This document shows positions 38,615 to 46,885 of a DNA stretch of 64,000 bases, piece by piece. Positions within the stretch are counted from its first letter, which is position 1. Every line of letters starts with the position of its first letter. The notes under the pieces are model-generated. The model worked only from the letters and a program-made list of their open reading frames with translations. It had not been told where the DNA came from and searched no databases. The position numbers and the translations under genes are program-made. The stretch is from Pseudomonas xantholysinigenes (GTDB taxonomy: Bacteria > Pseudomonadota > Gammaproteobacteria > Pseudomonadales > Pseudomonadaceae), in the NCBI RefSeq assembly GCF_014268885.2, contig NZ_CP077095.1, positions 1,865,501-1,929,500 of the forward strand. The letters are read 5' to 3'.

Positions 38615-38717
38615 ACCATCCCTGACGGTTCCCCAGGCCCTGCCTGAGCAACCGGTGGGCGAGGGGCCTGCCGGTTCGGGGGCCTGCCATACGCCCACGC
38701 TTTCAGGAGATGTACCG

Positions 38718-40928
38718 ATGCAACCGACCACCTCACCCCAGCGCCTGGCCCTGGCGCTGATGACCCTGGCTTCACCGTCCCTGGCCCTGGCGGCCGTGGA
38801 GGTCGAGGACAAACGCAGTGGCGCGCTGGTGATCGAGGACACCCTGGTCACCGCCGAACGCGAGGCGCGCCAGGCGCTGGGTTCGTCGATCATCACCGCC
38901 GAGGACATCCAGCGCCGGCCGCCGGCCAACGACCTGTCCGACATCATCCGCCGCGAGCCCGGGGTCAACCTCACCGGCAACAGCGCCAGCGGCGCGCGGG
39001 GCAACAACCGGCAGATCGACCTGCGCGGCATGGGCCCGGAAAACACCCTGATCCTTATCGATGGCAAGCCTTCGAGCGCGCGCAATGCCGTGCGCTACGG
39101 CTGGAACGGCGACCGCGACACCCGTGGCGAAACCAACTGGGTGCCGGCCGAGGCGGTCGAGCGCATCGAGATCCTGCGCGGCCCGGCGGCGGCGCGCTAC
39201 GGCTCCGGCGCCATGGGCGGGGTGGTCAACATCATCACCAAGCGCCCCACCGAGGAGCTCAAGGGCAGCCTCAACCTGTACACGCAAATGCCCGAGGACA
39301 GCGCCGAGGGCGCCAGCCGCCGGGCCAACTTCAACCTGGGCGGTGGGCTGACCGACAACCTCGGGTTTCGTGTCTATGGCGGCCTGGCCAAGACCGACGC
39401 CGACGACCTGGACATCAACGCCAAGCACGCCAACAGTGCCTTGGTCGCTGGCCGTGAAGGGGTGCGCAACAAGGACATCAACGGCCTGCTGAGCTGGAAG
39501 CTCAACGACGAGCATCGCCTTGAGGTCAGCGCCGGCTACAGCCGCCAGGGCAATATCTACGCGGGCGACACCATGAACAGCAACGGCGGCGGCAATCCCG
39601 AGCTGATCTCCAGCCTGTATGGTCACGAAACCAACGTGATGCAGCGCAACACCTACGACCTGACCCACCTGGGCGACTTCGCCTGGGGCACCAGCAAGAC
39701 CGTGCTGGCCTACGAGTACGTGCGCAACTGGCGCCTCAACGAAGGCCTGGCTGGCGGCCCGGAAGGTTCGATCAACGGCACCGGCGCGGCGCTGTCGCGG
39801 CTGCGCAACACGCGCCTGAGCAGCGAGGTCAACCTGCCGTTTGCCCTGGGCAGCACCGAGCATGTGCTGACCCTGGGGGGCGAGTACCTCTACGAAACCC
39901 TCAACGACCAGGGCTCGTTCCGCCCGCAGAGCTTCGACCCCAGCGGCTCCGGCAACAATGCCATCGTCGGTTTCAACCGCGCCGACAGCAAGATGAACGC
40001 CCGCAGCCACGCGCTGTTCGTCGAAGACAACATCATCGTCGGCGACACCACCATCACCCCGGGCCTGCGCTTCGACCACCACGACACCTTCGGCGACAAC
40101 TTCAGCCCGAGCCTGAACCTGGCGCACCGGCTCAGCGAGCAGTGGACGCTCAAGGGTGGCATCGCCCGCGCCTACAAGACGCCCAACCTGTACCAGGCCA
40201 ACCCCAACTACCTGCTCTACAGCCGGGGCAATGGTTGCAGCGTGCAGCAGGCCAACTCGGGTGGCTGCTACCTGCAGGGCAACGCCGACCTCAAGCCGGA
40301 GATCAGCGTCAATAAAGAGATCGGCCTGGCCTATGACCAGGGTGACTGGCGTGCCAGCGCGACGTACTTTCGCAACGACTACCAGAACAAGGTCATCGGC
40401 GACACCGATGTGCTTTACACCATCAACAGTGGCCGCCGCGTGACCCAGTGGGAAAACGCCGGCAAGGCGCGGGTCGAAGGGATCGAGGGCAACCTGTTCG
40501 TCGAACTGAGCCCGAGCCTGGACTGGAACACCAACCTGACCTGGATGCTCGACAACGACAACCGCGAAACCGGCGAGCCGTTGTCGGTGATCCCGCAGTA
40601 CACGGTCAACACCAGCCTCGACTGGCAGGCCACCGACAAGCTGTCGCTGCAGGTGGCGGGCACCTGGTACGGCAAGCAGAAATCGCCGACCTACAACTAC
40701 CGCACCCAGGAGAAGTACGACAGCCAGGCGCAGCAGGATGTCGAGGCTTACGGGCTGGTGGACGTCAGCGCCGGCTACCGCTTCAACGCCACCTACGATG
40801 TGCGCCTGGGTGTGAACAACGTGTTCGACAAGCAGATCATGCGTGGCGGCAACGCCAGCAGCTCGGGGGCCAACACCTACAACCAGCCGGGCCGGGCGCT
40901 GTTCGCGGCGTTGAACATCTCGTTCTGA
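38718..40928 (+). CDS. FepA/PfeA-type TonB-dependent catecholate siderophore receptor
   Basis: 736 aa with AGGAGA before ATG 38718 and a cleavable signal ending SLALAA. After a TonB-box-like segment (EDTLVTAE) comes the plug: DLSDIIRREPGVNLTGNSASGARGNNRQIDLRGMGPENTLILIDGKP, then RYGWNGDRDTRGETNWVPAEAVERIEILRGPAAARYGSGAMGGVVNIITKRP. The RxGWxGxRDTRGxTxWVP segment is diagnostic of FepA-like enterobactin receptors. The barrel contains a disulfide loop (GNGCSVQQANSGGCYLQG) and ends in Phe (FAALNISF). It imports ferric catecholates across the outer membrane using TonB. It faces the biosynthetic operon at 41235-46781, but there is no proof that they share a ligand. Confidence 0.9.
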   Translation: MQPTTSPQRLALALMTLASPSLALAAVEVEDKRSGALVIEDTLVTAEREARQALGSSIITAEDIQRRPPANDLSDIIRREPGVNLTGNSASGARGNNRQIDLRGMGPENTLILIDGKPSSARNAVRYGWNGDRDTRGETNWVPAEAVERIEILRGPAAARYGSGAMGGVVNIITKRPTEELKGSLNLYTQMPEDSAEGASRRANFNLGGGLTDNLGFRVYGGLAKTDADDLDINAKHANSALVAGREGVRNKDINGLLSWKLNDEHRLEVSAGYSRQGNIYAGDTMNSNGGGNPELISSLYGHETNVMQRNTYDLTHLGDFAWGTSKTVLAYEYVRNWRLNEGLAGGPEGSINGTGAALSRLRNTRLSSEVNLPFALGSTEHVLTLGGEYLYETLNDQGSFRPQSFDPSGSGNNAIVGFNRADSKMNARSHALFVEDNIIVGDTTITPGLRFDHHDTFGDNFSPSLNLAHRLSEQWTLKGGIARAYKTPNLYQANPNYLLYSRGNGCSVQQANSGGCYLQGNADLKPEISVNKEIGLAYDQGDWRASATYFRNDYQNKVIGDTDVLYTINSGRRVTQWENAGKARVEGIEGNLFVELSPSLDWNTNLTWMLDNDNRETGEPLSVIPQYTVNTSLDWQATDKLSLQVAGTWYGKQKSPTYNYRTQEKYDSQAQQDVEAYGLVDVSAGYRFNATYDVRLGVNNVFDKQIMRGGNASSSGANTYNQPGRALFAALNISF

Positions 40929-40954
40929 GGCCTATGGCTGAGCTCTGCAAGCCC

Positions 40955-41195
40955 CCTGTGGGAGCGGGTTCACCCGCGAACACCGGCGCAGCCGGTGCCA
41001 GGCACCGCGTTGCCTGGTTCGCCAGCAAGCCTGGCTCCTCCAGGGGGCGAGCATGGCCGAGCTCTGCACGATCCCTGTGGGAGCGGGTTCACCCGCGAAC
41101 ACCGGCGTAGCCGGTGCCATACACTGCGTTGCCTGCTTCGCCAGCAAGATCGACTCCTACAGAAGCAGGTTCACCCGCGAAGCAGCCGCAAAACA
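40955..41195. repeat. REP-pair repeats, 119-bp spacing
   Basis: TGTGGGAGCGGGTTCACCCG starts at 40957 and again at 41076, exactly 119 bases apart; each is followed by GCGAACACCGGCG and a diverged partner arm (GCTTCGCCAGCAAG). It fills the space between the convergent receptor and N-hydroxylase genes and may act as a bidirectional transcription boundary. Confidence 0.85.
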
Positions 41196-41234
41196 AGCAA
41201 GCTGCCTGCCTGACGCCCTGCTGGTCGATCAACT

Positions 41235-42599
41235 TCAGGCCCGTGCCGGATTGCCATGCAGGGCCTTGACCTCGGCCTCGGCCCCCGGCAACCACTGCGG
41301 TGCGATGCCGAAGGTCTGGAACACATTGCGGGTGCGCAGTGTGTAGTGCTCGGTGCCGGTCAGGTGGTTGATGATGCTGGCGCTGCGGAAGGCGCCCATG
41401 GCCAGGTCGGGCGCGCCGACGCCGTGGGAGTGGATCTCGGCGTTCTGCACGTAGATCCGCCCCTTGATGTGCGCCGAGGTCTTGAGGGTGTAGTCGCGGT
41501 TGACCGCGGCATGGCCCTTGCTATCGAACTCCAGCCATTGCTCGAGGCTGCGCAGAAATGACGGGAACACATAGTCGTAACCGGTGGCCAGCACCAGTGC
41601 ATCGGTGTCGAAACCGAAGCGCTTGTGCATGTCCAGCTGGCGACAATGCAGCGACAGACGTTGGCCGTCGCTGTCGATATGCTCAAGCTCGGTGCGCGAC
41701 TGCACCACCACCGGCAAGGCTTGCTCGATCGACTGCATGTACAGGCAGTCGTAGATGTCCTTGATGGTGTCCAGGGAGATGCCCTTGTACCACAGGCTTT
41801 GCCCTTGCAGGGCCGCGAGCCGGCTGTGCTCGGGCAGGGCGTGGAAGTGCTCGGCGTAGTCCGGGGAAAAGTGCTCGGAACCGAGCTTGGAATACTCCAT
41901 GGCGATGAACCCCCGGCTGCGCGACAGCCAGTTCAGCGCATAGCCGTGGCGCGGCCGCTCGCGCAGCAGGTCGAGGAAGATCTCCGCTGCGCTTTGCCCA
42001 CTGCCGACGATGGTGATATCGCGGCGGGTCTGCAGTGCCTGCTTGTTCTGCAGGTAGGCGCTGGAGTGGATGCAGTTGCCCTGGCCCATCGCCGCGTTGG
42101 CCATTGCCGGCCAGGTCGGTTCGGTGCCGACCCCCAGCACCAGGTTACGGCCCCGGTAGGTCAGCTGCTGCTGGCTGGCCTGGTCGAGCACGCTCAGGTG
42201 GAAAATGTCGTCGATCACTTCCAGCGCCACCACCCGGGACGAGAAGCGGATGTTGTCCATCTGCTCGCTGACCCATTGGCAGTACCGGTTGTACTCGGCC
42301 CGTGGCGCGTAGAAGCTCTCGTAGGAGCAGAACTGGTGCAGCCGGCCTTGCTCGTGCAGGTAGTTCAGGTAGGTGTAGCGGCTGCGCGGTTCGACCATGG
42401 TCACCAGGTCGGCGGTGAACGGCACTTGCAGGGTCGCGTCGTCGATCAGCATGCCGGCATGCCACTCGAAGCGCGGCTTGGCTTCGAAGAACAGGCTGTC
42501 GACCTGGTCCAGTGGCTGCAGCAAGGCGCAGAGCCCGAGGTTGAACGGGCCGACGCCCACCCCGAGCAGATCGTAGATGCGATCAGTTGAATGTTTCAC
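41235..42599 (-). CDS. Lysine/ornithine N-hydroxylase (IucD/PvdA family)
   Basis: 454 aa, starting at GTG 42599. The FAD motif GVGVGPFNLGLCALL (~13-27) and KPRFEWHAGMLIDDATLQVPFTADLVTM (substrate/FAD loop) are the family fingerprint. The NADPH motif is VGSGQSAAEIFLDLLRERP (~210), and the late ATGYDYVFPSFL is the usual flavin-monooxygenase end motif. These enzymes hydroxylate the side-chain amine of lysine or ornithine as the first step to hydroxamates, N-N bonds or nitroso products. The choice between lysine and ornithine is not clear from sequence alone. It is the last gene of a minus-strand operon with no NIS synthetase or multi-module NRPS, so a classical siderophore is not obvious. Confidence 0.9.
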   Translation of the reverse strand: MKHSTDRIYDLLGVGVGPFNLGLCALLQPLDQVDSLFFEAKPRFEWHAGMLIDDATLQVPFTADLVTMVEPRSRYTYLNYLHEQGRLHQFCSYESFYAPRAEYNRYCQWVSEQMDNIRFSSRVVALEVIDDIFHLSVLDQASQQQLTYRGRNLVLGVGTEPTWPAMANAAMGQGNCIHSSAYLQNKQALQTRRDITIVGSGQSAAEIFLDLLRERPRHGYALNWLSRSRGFIAMEYSKLGSEHFSPDYAEHFHALPEHSRLAALQGQSLWYKGISLDTIKDIYDCLYMQSIEQALPVVVQSRTELEHIDSDGQRLSLHCRQLDMHKRFGFDTDALVLATGYDYVFPSFLRSLEQWLEFDSKGHAAVNRDYTLKTSAHIKGRIYVQNAEIHSHGVGAPDLAMGAFRSASIINHLTGTEHYTLRTRNVFQTFGIAPQWLPGAEAEVKALHGNPARA

Positions 42600-42674
42600 G
42601 TTGGAGTTTCCATGCCCTGGCTGCCGCTGGCAGCCGTATTCCTTGAACTGAACCGCGCCGCTAGGGCGGGTGCC

Positions 42675-43124
42675 TCAGTCGTTCAACATCTGGTGGTAGG
42701 TGATGAAGTCCTGTTCGGCCTGGTAACCCAGCGATTCGTACAGGGCTTGCGCCGCTGTGTTGCTGCGCGCGGTGTCCAGGCTCAGGCGCTGGGCGCCTTC
42801 GGCCTTGAAGGTGGCGGTGAGGTGGTTCATCAGTGTCCGCGCGTGGCCGCCGCGGCGGGCGTGGGGCGCCACGAACAGGTCGTACAGCCAGTAGAAGCGC
42901 TTCATCGCCAGCGAGCAGGTCGCCGGGTACAGCTGGGCGAAGGCGATGGCCTGGTAGTTGTCGTCCAGCAGCAGGAAGATCCGCGAGTTGCCGGTTTCCA
43001 GGTTGTTTTGCAGAAACGCCCGGGCGGTCGGCAGGTCGTCGGCCTCTTCGTAGAACATGCGGTACTGGTTGAACAGGTCCGCGGCGGCATCGAGGTGTTG
43101 CAGTTCACAGGCAATGATGTGCAT
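42675..43124 (-). CDS. GNAT N-acetyltransferase in the biosynthetic operon
   Basis: A 149-aa single-domain GNAT. The acetyl-CoA loop is seen as LYDLFVAPHARRGGHARTLMNHLTATFKAEG, with the preceding beta-4/5 pair FAQLYPATCSLAMKRFYWLYDLFV and the final LYESLGYQAEQDFITYHQML. It sits between the N-hydroxylase and VOC genes (75 and 15 bases away) on the same strand. In such operons a GNAT often acylates the N-hydroxy amine or a carrier-bound intermediate. It could instead provide self-protection by acetylating the product. Confidence 0.85.
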   Translation of the reverse strand: MHIIACELQHLDAAADLFNQYRMFYEEADDLPTARAFLQNNLETGNSRIFLLLDDNYQAIAFAQLYPATCSLAMKRFYWLYDLFVAPHARRGGHARTLMNHLTATFKAEGAQRLSLDTARSNTAAQALYESLGYQAEQDFITYHQMLND

Positions 43125-43139
43125 GGCTGGGTCTCGTCT

Positions 43140-43574
43140 TCAGTGGATCTGGCCGATTTCGATCTGGACGTTGTTGATGTCGCGGAAGAAGAACGCCCGG
43201 TACCCTTCCAACTCGCGGGCGGTGTAGGGCTGCTCGGTGGTGGGGGTGATGCCCATGGCCTTGACCCGCGCGAACACCTCGTCGATGTTGTCGACCATGA
43301 ACGCCAGGTGGATGCCACCGGAGTCGTTGTGCTGGGAAATGATATGACGGCCCTTGGAGCTGTGATGCTCGATCAGCTCGAAGTCGCGCTGGCCGATGCG
43401 CACCATGCACGAGGTGTAGTCCGGCTGGTGCACGTTGATGACCTGGCCCACGCCGTCGCCGCTGATGCGCACTGCCTCTTCGTAGATTTCCACGGTGGTC
43501 AGCTGGCGGTAGAAGGCCAGGGTTTCCTCGATGTTCAGGACGGTGAGGCCTACGTGGTTGAGTGTTTCAAGCAT
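43140..43574 (-). CDS. VOC-superfamily metalloprotein (glyoxalase/dioxygenase fold)
   Basis: A 144-aa protein of the vicinal-oxygen-chelate fold. The four metal ligands can be placed: His in LNHVGLTV (~7), Glu in FELIEHHS (~68), His in GGIHLAFMV (~91) and Glu in NVQIEIGQIH (~140). A complete ligand set favours an enzyme (isomerase, lyase or oxygenase) over a binding-only resistance protein. It ends two bases before the adenylation gene's stop region and is clearly in the same operon. It may process the N-hydroxylated or carrier-bound intermediate; the reaction is unknown. Confidence 0.85.
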   Translation of the reverse strand: MLETLNHVGLTVLNIEETLAFYRQLTTVEIYEEAVRISGDGVGQVINVHQPDYTSCMVRIGQRDFELIEHHSSKGRHIISQHNDSGGIHLAFMVDNIDEVFARVKAMGITPTTEQPYTARELEGYRAFFFRDINNVQIEIGQIH

Positions 43575-43576
43575 GA

Positions 43577-45253
43577 TTACTGGCTCCGGCTTTCAAGGGT
43601 GTGGGTAAGGAACGCAAGGGTGGGGGTTTCGAGGAAGTCGATGAAGTCGACCAGCTCGCCGAACTCGGTTTCCACCGCGGACAACAGGTGCATGATGTTG
43701 ATCGACGAGCCGCCCAAGGCGCGGAAGTCCGACGCCGGGCTCAGCGAGGCCAGCGGCACGTGCAATTCGGTGGCCCAGAGCTCGGCCAGGCGCGCGAAGG
43801 TGTCGCCGTGGTCTTCGCTGCCAGCCTGCGCTTGCGCGGCCGGAACCTGAGCGGGCAACTGGCCCAAATCGACCTTGCCGTTGGGCTTGTAGGGCATGGC
43901 TGTCAGGCGCACCACCTGCTGGGGCACCTTGTAGTCCGGCAAGTGCTGGCCCAGCAGGTCGCGTACCTGCTGGCTGCTCAGGGGCGCTGGGGCGACGATA
44001 TAGGCCACCAGCCCGGCCTGCGGGTCGGCGGTCACCGCCACTTCCTGGTAGCCCAGGCGCAACAGCGCCGCTTCGATTTCTTCCAGCTCGATGCGATAGC
44101 CGCGCACTTTCACCTGGCGGTCGAGGCGGCCGAGGAAGTGGATATCGCCCTGGGCGCTGCGTTGCACCAGGTCACCGCTGCGGTACAGCCGCGAGGCGTC
44201 CAGGGCCGGCAGGCTGATGAAGCGCTCGGCACTGGTGGCTGGGTCATCCAGGTAACCGGCGGCCAGGGCCAGGCCGGCGATATGCAGCTCGCCCTGTTCG
44301 GCCGGGCGCTGCTGTTCGTCGAGCACGTACAGGCGCACGCCACGGATCGCCTGGCCAATGTTCTGCGCGGCGGTGTCGGCGCTCATGCGCTTGCAACTGA
44401 CCAGCACCGTGGCCTCGGTCGGGCCATAGAGGTTGTACAGGCGTCGGCCCTGCGACCAAGCCTCGATGGCGCGCGGATGGCAGGCTTCGCCGCCGGTCAG
44501 CACGGTGCCCAGGCTGGGGAAGCGGCTGGGGTCGAAGATGGTCAGCAGCGGCGGCGGCAGGAACGCCTGGGTGACGCCGTGGCGGGCACAGAAGCTAGCC
44601 AGTGCGGCTTCGGACATCCGCTCTTCGTCACTGGCGATGCACAAGGCGGCGCCGCTGAGCAGGGTAGGGAAGATGTCCAGCACCGAGGCATCGAAGTTGA
44701 TGGTCGAGTATTGCAGCACCCGCGCGCCCGGGCCGAGGTCGAAGGCGTCGATGGCCCAGTCGACCAGGTTGAGCAGGCTCAGTTGGCTGACGCTGACGCC
44801 TTTCGGGCGCCCGGTGGAGCCCGAGGTGAAGATGGTGTAGGCGTTGTCGCTGGCAATCGTCGCCGCGGGCGCAGGGGCCGGGAGGTCGGCCTGGTCTTGG
44901 GCGTGCAGCCACTGCGGGGTCAGCACCAGCGCGCAGCGGCAGCGCTCGCGCAATTGCTGGCGGCTGTCCGCGTTCAAGGCCGGGTCGATCGGCACATAGC
45001 TGGCGCCGCTGCTGAGGATGGCCAGGATCGCCACGTAGAGGTCGATGCCTTTGCCCAGCGACAGGCCGATCTTGTCGGTGGGCGCGATGGCCCGCCCAAG
45101 CTCGCGGGCAACCTCGCGCTGCAACAGCGCGGCCATGGCATCGACCCGCGCGAGCAACCCGGCATAGTCGAGTTGGCCGTCAGCGGCGATCAGCGCGGGC
45201 ATGTGCGGGTGACGCTGGGCGCTGGCGTGGAAGCGTTGGATAACGGTATTCAT
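43577..45253 (-). CDS. Stand-alone NRPS adenylation plus carrier (A-PCP) protein
   Basis: 558 aa. Adenylation motifs are A3 YTIFTSGSTGRPKGV, A4 FDASVLDIF, A5 NLYGPTEAT, A7 YRSGDL, A8 GRLDRQVKVRGYRIELEEIE and A10 NGKVD. Residues ~475-555 form a carrier domain with DFRALGGSSINIMHL, the phosphopantetheine Ser being around 517. There is no condensation or thioesterase domain. Reading pocket residues against GrsA gives roughly D-A-L-F-L-G-L-V, consistent with an aliphatic alpha-amino acid but not a firm match. It would load an amino acid on its own carrier for the neighbouring KASIII-like, VOC and N-hydroxylase enzymes. Confidence 0.9.
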   Translation of the reverse strand: MNTVIQRFHASAQRHPHMPALIAADGQLDYAGLLARVDAMAALLQREVARELGRAIAPTDKIGLSLGKGIDLYVAILAILSSGASYVPIDPALNADSRQQLRERCRCALVLTPQWLHAQDQADLPAPAPAATIASDNAYTIFTSGSTGRPKGVSVSQLSLLNLVDWAIDAFDLGPGARVLQYSTINFDASVLDIFPTLLSGAALCIASDEERMSEAALASFCARHGVTQAFLPPPLLTIFDPSRFPSLGTVLTGGEACHPRAIEAWSQGRRLYNLYGPTEATVLVSCKRMSADTAAQNIGQAIRGVRLYVLDEQQRPAEQGELHIAGLALAAGYLDDPATSAERFISLPALDASRLYRSGDLVQRSAQGDIHFLGRLDRQVKVRGYRIELEEIEAALLRLGYQEVAVTADPQAGLVAYIVAPAPLSSQQVRDLLGQHLPDYKVPQQVVRLTAMPYKPNGKVDLGQLPAQVPAAQAQAGSEDHGDTFARLAELWATELHVPLASLSPASDFRALGGSSINIMHLLSAVETEFGELVDFIDFLETPTLAFLTHTLESRSQ

Positions 45254-45265
45254 CGGGGCATTCGC

Positions 45266-46231
45266 TCAACAGGCCAGGCGGGTGACGAGGCACGCGCCGA
45301 GCTGGAACGGCCCGGTGCTGAACAGCAGGGCATGTTCGCCCGGCTGCAGCGCGCCTTCGGCGTGCAGGTGGCCGAGGTTGATCAGGTTGTCGGCGCTGAA
45401 GCAGTGGGCATGGCGCGCCAGCGGCGCGGTCACCGCCTTGCTGAAGCTGATCCCGGCGAGCTGGCAGAACAGCCTGGTCGCCTCCAGGGTGTAGTTGTTG
45501 CAGATGAAGTGCTGCACGGTGCGCGGGGCGATCTCGGCGTGCTGGCAGGTCTGCTTGATCAGCGCGGCGATGCTGCGCATGTCGGTGTCGTTGGAAAAAT
45601 GCTCGATCTGCTCGGTGTTGGCGCTGTACTGCACCTTGCCGCGCAGGGCGTACTGCATCTGCGCCGGCTGGCGGCTGACGACACAGGCCGCGGCGGCGTC
45701 GCCGGTCACGTAGACGAAGTCGCTGCCTTCGCCATAGACCCGTTGCAGCGCGTCGCCGGCCTGGTCGAAGGTCACCAGCAGTACAGGCTCAGCCTCGCCG
45801 CTGGCGGTCAGCGCCGCAGCCATTTTCAGGCCGGCGTGGAACCCCGCGCAGCCTGCCAGGCCCACGGCGTAGAAGGGCACGGTCTGCATCCGCAGGGTGC
45901 GGCCCAGTTCCGCGAGCCACAGGGCCTCAAGGTTGTTCTGGGCATCGAGCAGGCCCGATACCAGCAGCACCGCGCCGATGTCGCCGGGCTGACGGCCACT
46001 GTCGGCCAGGGCGCGGGTCACCGCGCGGGTCACCAGCTCCCAGTGCTGGCCAGGGTGGTGGGAGAAACAGCGCACGCCATTGGCTTCGGACTGCAGCAGG
46101 GCGCGGGTCTGTGGCGCCATTTGCGCCGCCTCGATGTCCACGGCTTGGCCGGTCTCGCAGGCGATGCCGCCCAGGTAAACGGTTGGGTTCACGTTGTGCT
46201 CATCTTGTTCAAAGGGTGAAGGCAAGCCCAC
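45266..46231 (-). CDS. KASIII (FabH)-like condensing enzyme or acyltransferase with altered triad
   Basis: 321 aa. The thiolase-fold nucleophile is Cys128 in VGLAGCAGFHAGLKMA, as in FabH. In the place of FabH's HQAN His it has Asn245 (FICNNYTLEATRLFCQLAG), and where FabH has GNTSA it has GHLHA (His288). The usual Cys-His-Asn set therefore reads Cys-Asn-His. This suggests it does not perform decarboxylative condensation but acyl transfer to N, O or S, as known for CerJ-type KASIII relatives. Start is GTG 46231 or GTG 46192. It lies 12 bases before the A-PCP gene. Confidence 0.82.
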   Translation of the reverse strand: MGLPSPFEQDEHNVNPTVYLGGIACETGQAVDIEAAQMAPQTRALLQSEANGVRCFSHHPGQHWELVTRAVTRALADSGRQPGDIGAVLLVSGLLDAQNNLEALWLAELGRTLRMQTVPFYAVGLAGCAGFHAGLKMAAALTASGEAEPVLLVTFDQAGDALQRVYGEGSDFVYVTGDAAAACVVSRQPAQMQYALRGKVQYSANTEQIEHFSNDTDMRSIAALIKQTCQHAEIAPRTVQHFICNNYTLEATRLFCQLAGISFSKAVTAPLARHAHCFSADNLINLGHLHAEGALQPGEHALLFSTGPFQLGACLVTRLAC

Positions 46232-46304
46232 GCCAGGCCTGTCGAGAGGGCGCGAGCGTGGGCACCCGGCGCCTGGTGGCGTGGGTGTCGGGGTTACGAG
46301 GTGG

Positions 46305-46781
46305 TCAGTCTTTCCAGTACAGCGGGTGGCGCACCGTCACCTTGGTGATGGTCGCTTGCTGTTTCCAGATGCCCTTGAAACCTTGCGGCAGGACGAAGAT
46401 GTCGCCGGCCCGGTAGTGCTGCTGGGCGCCATTGGCTTCGGTGATCTGTACTTGCCCGCTGATCAGCTGGATGACTTCGGTTTCGGGCCAGCCATGCAGT
46501 TGCAGCTCCACCGGCGGGAGTTCGCAGACTTCGACCGCGGCTTGTTCGCCGGGGGCGGTGAAGGGCGAGAGGCAGCGATAGCGGTAATGGGTGCCGTTGA
46601 GCGCCGTATAGAATTCGGAGGTGTCTGGGGTGCTTACCAACGGCACGCTGGCTGGAACGCTACGCGGGATCGGCAAGGTGCTGGGGGATGGCGCCTCAGG
46701 GGCGCTGCCATTGCTGGCGAAAACGGCCGAACTGGCGGCCATAAACACGCAGGCGAGGGGGATTGCGGACAGGCGAGACAC
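46305..46781 (-). CDS. Exported cupin-domain protein
   Basis: A 158-aa protein starting at GTG 46781 with a strong AAGGAGG site. A signal peptide (MSRLSAIPLACVFMAASSAVFA) precedes a Pro/Ser-rich linker and a single cupin: ELPPVELQLHGWPETEVIQLISGQVQITEANG and YRAGDIFVLPQGFKGIWKQQ, of the DUF861-like type. It acts in the periplasm. It is codirectional with and 73 bases upstream of the KASIII-like gene, so it may be the first gene of that operon, although a periplasmic cupin is an odd member of a cytosolic pathway. Confidence 0.75.
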   Translation of the reverse strand: MSRLSAIPLACVFMAASSAVFASNGSAPEAPSPSTLPIPRSVPASVPLVSTPDTSEFYTALNGTHYRYRCLSPFTAPGEQAAVEVCELPPVELQLHGWPETEVIQLISGQVQITEANGAQQHYRAGDIFVLPQGFKGIWKQQATITKVTVRHPLYWKD

Positions 46782-46885
46782 GCGTATTGCCTCCTTGGCA
46801 ACTCTTATTCTTCCGTGGGCTTTTCGAAAAAAAGCACGCGAAGATAGTCTGGTGGCAAAGCGATGTCAAACTGCCTGTGAGCGGG

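Noticed and set aside
43601..46219. 872-codon open frame on the plus strand
   Set aside because: It lies opposite the KASIII-like and A-PCP genes, is Arg/Gly/Ala/His-rich without a domain, and is a GC-rich antisense shadow.
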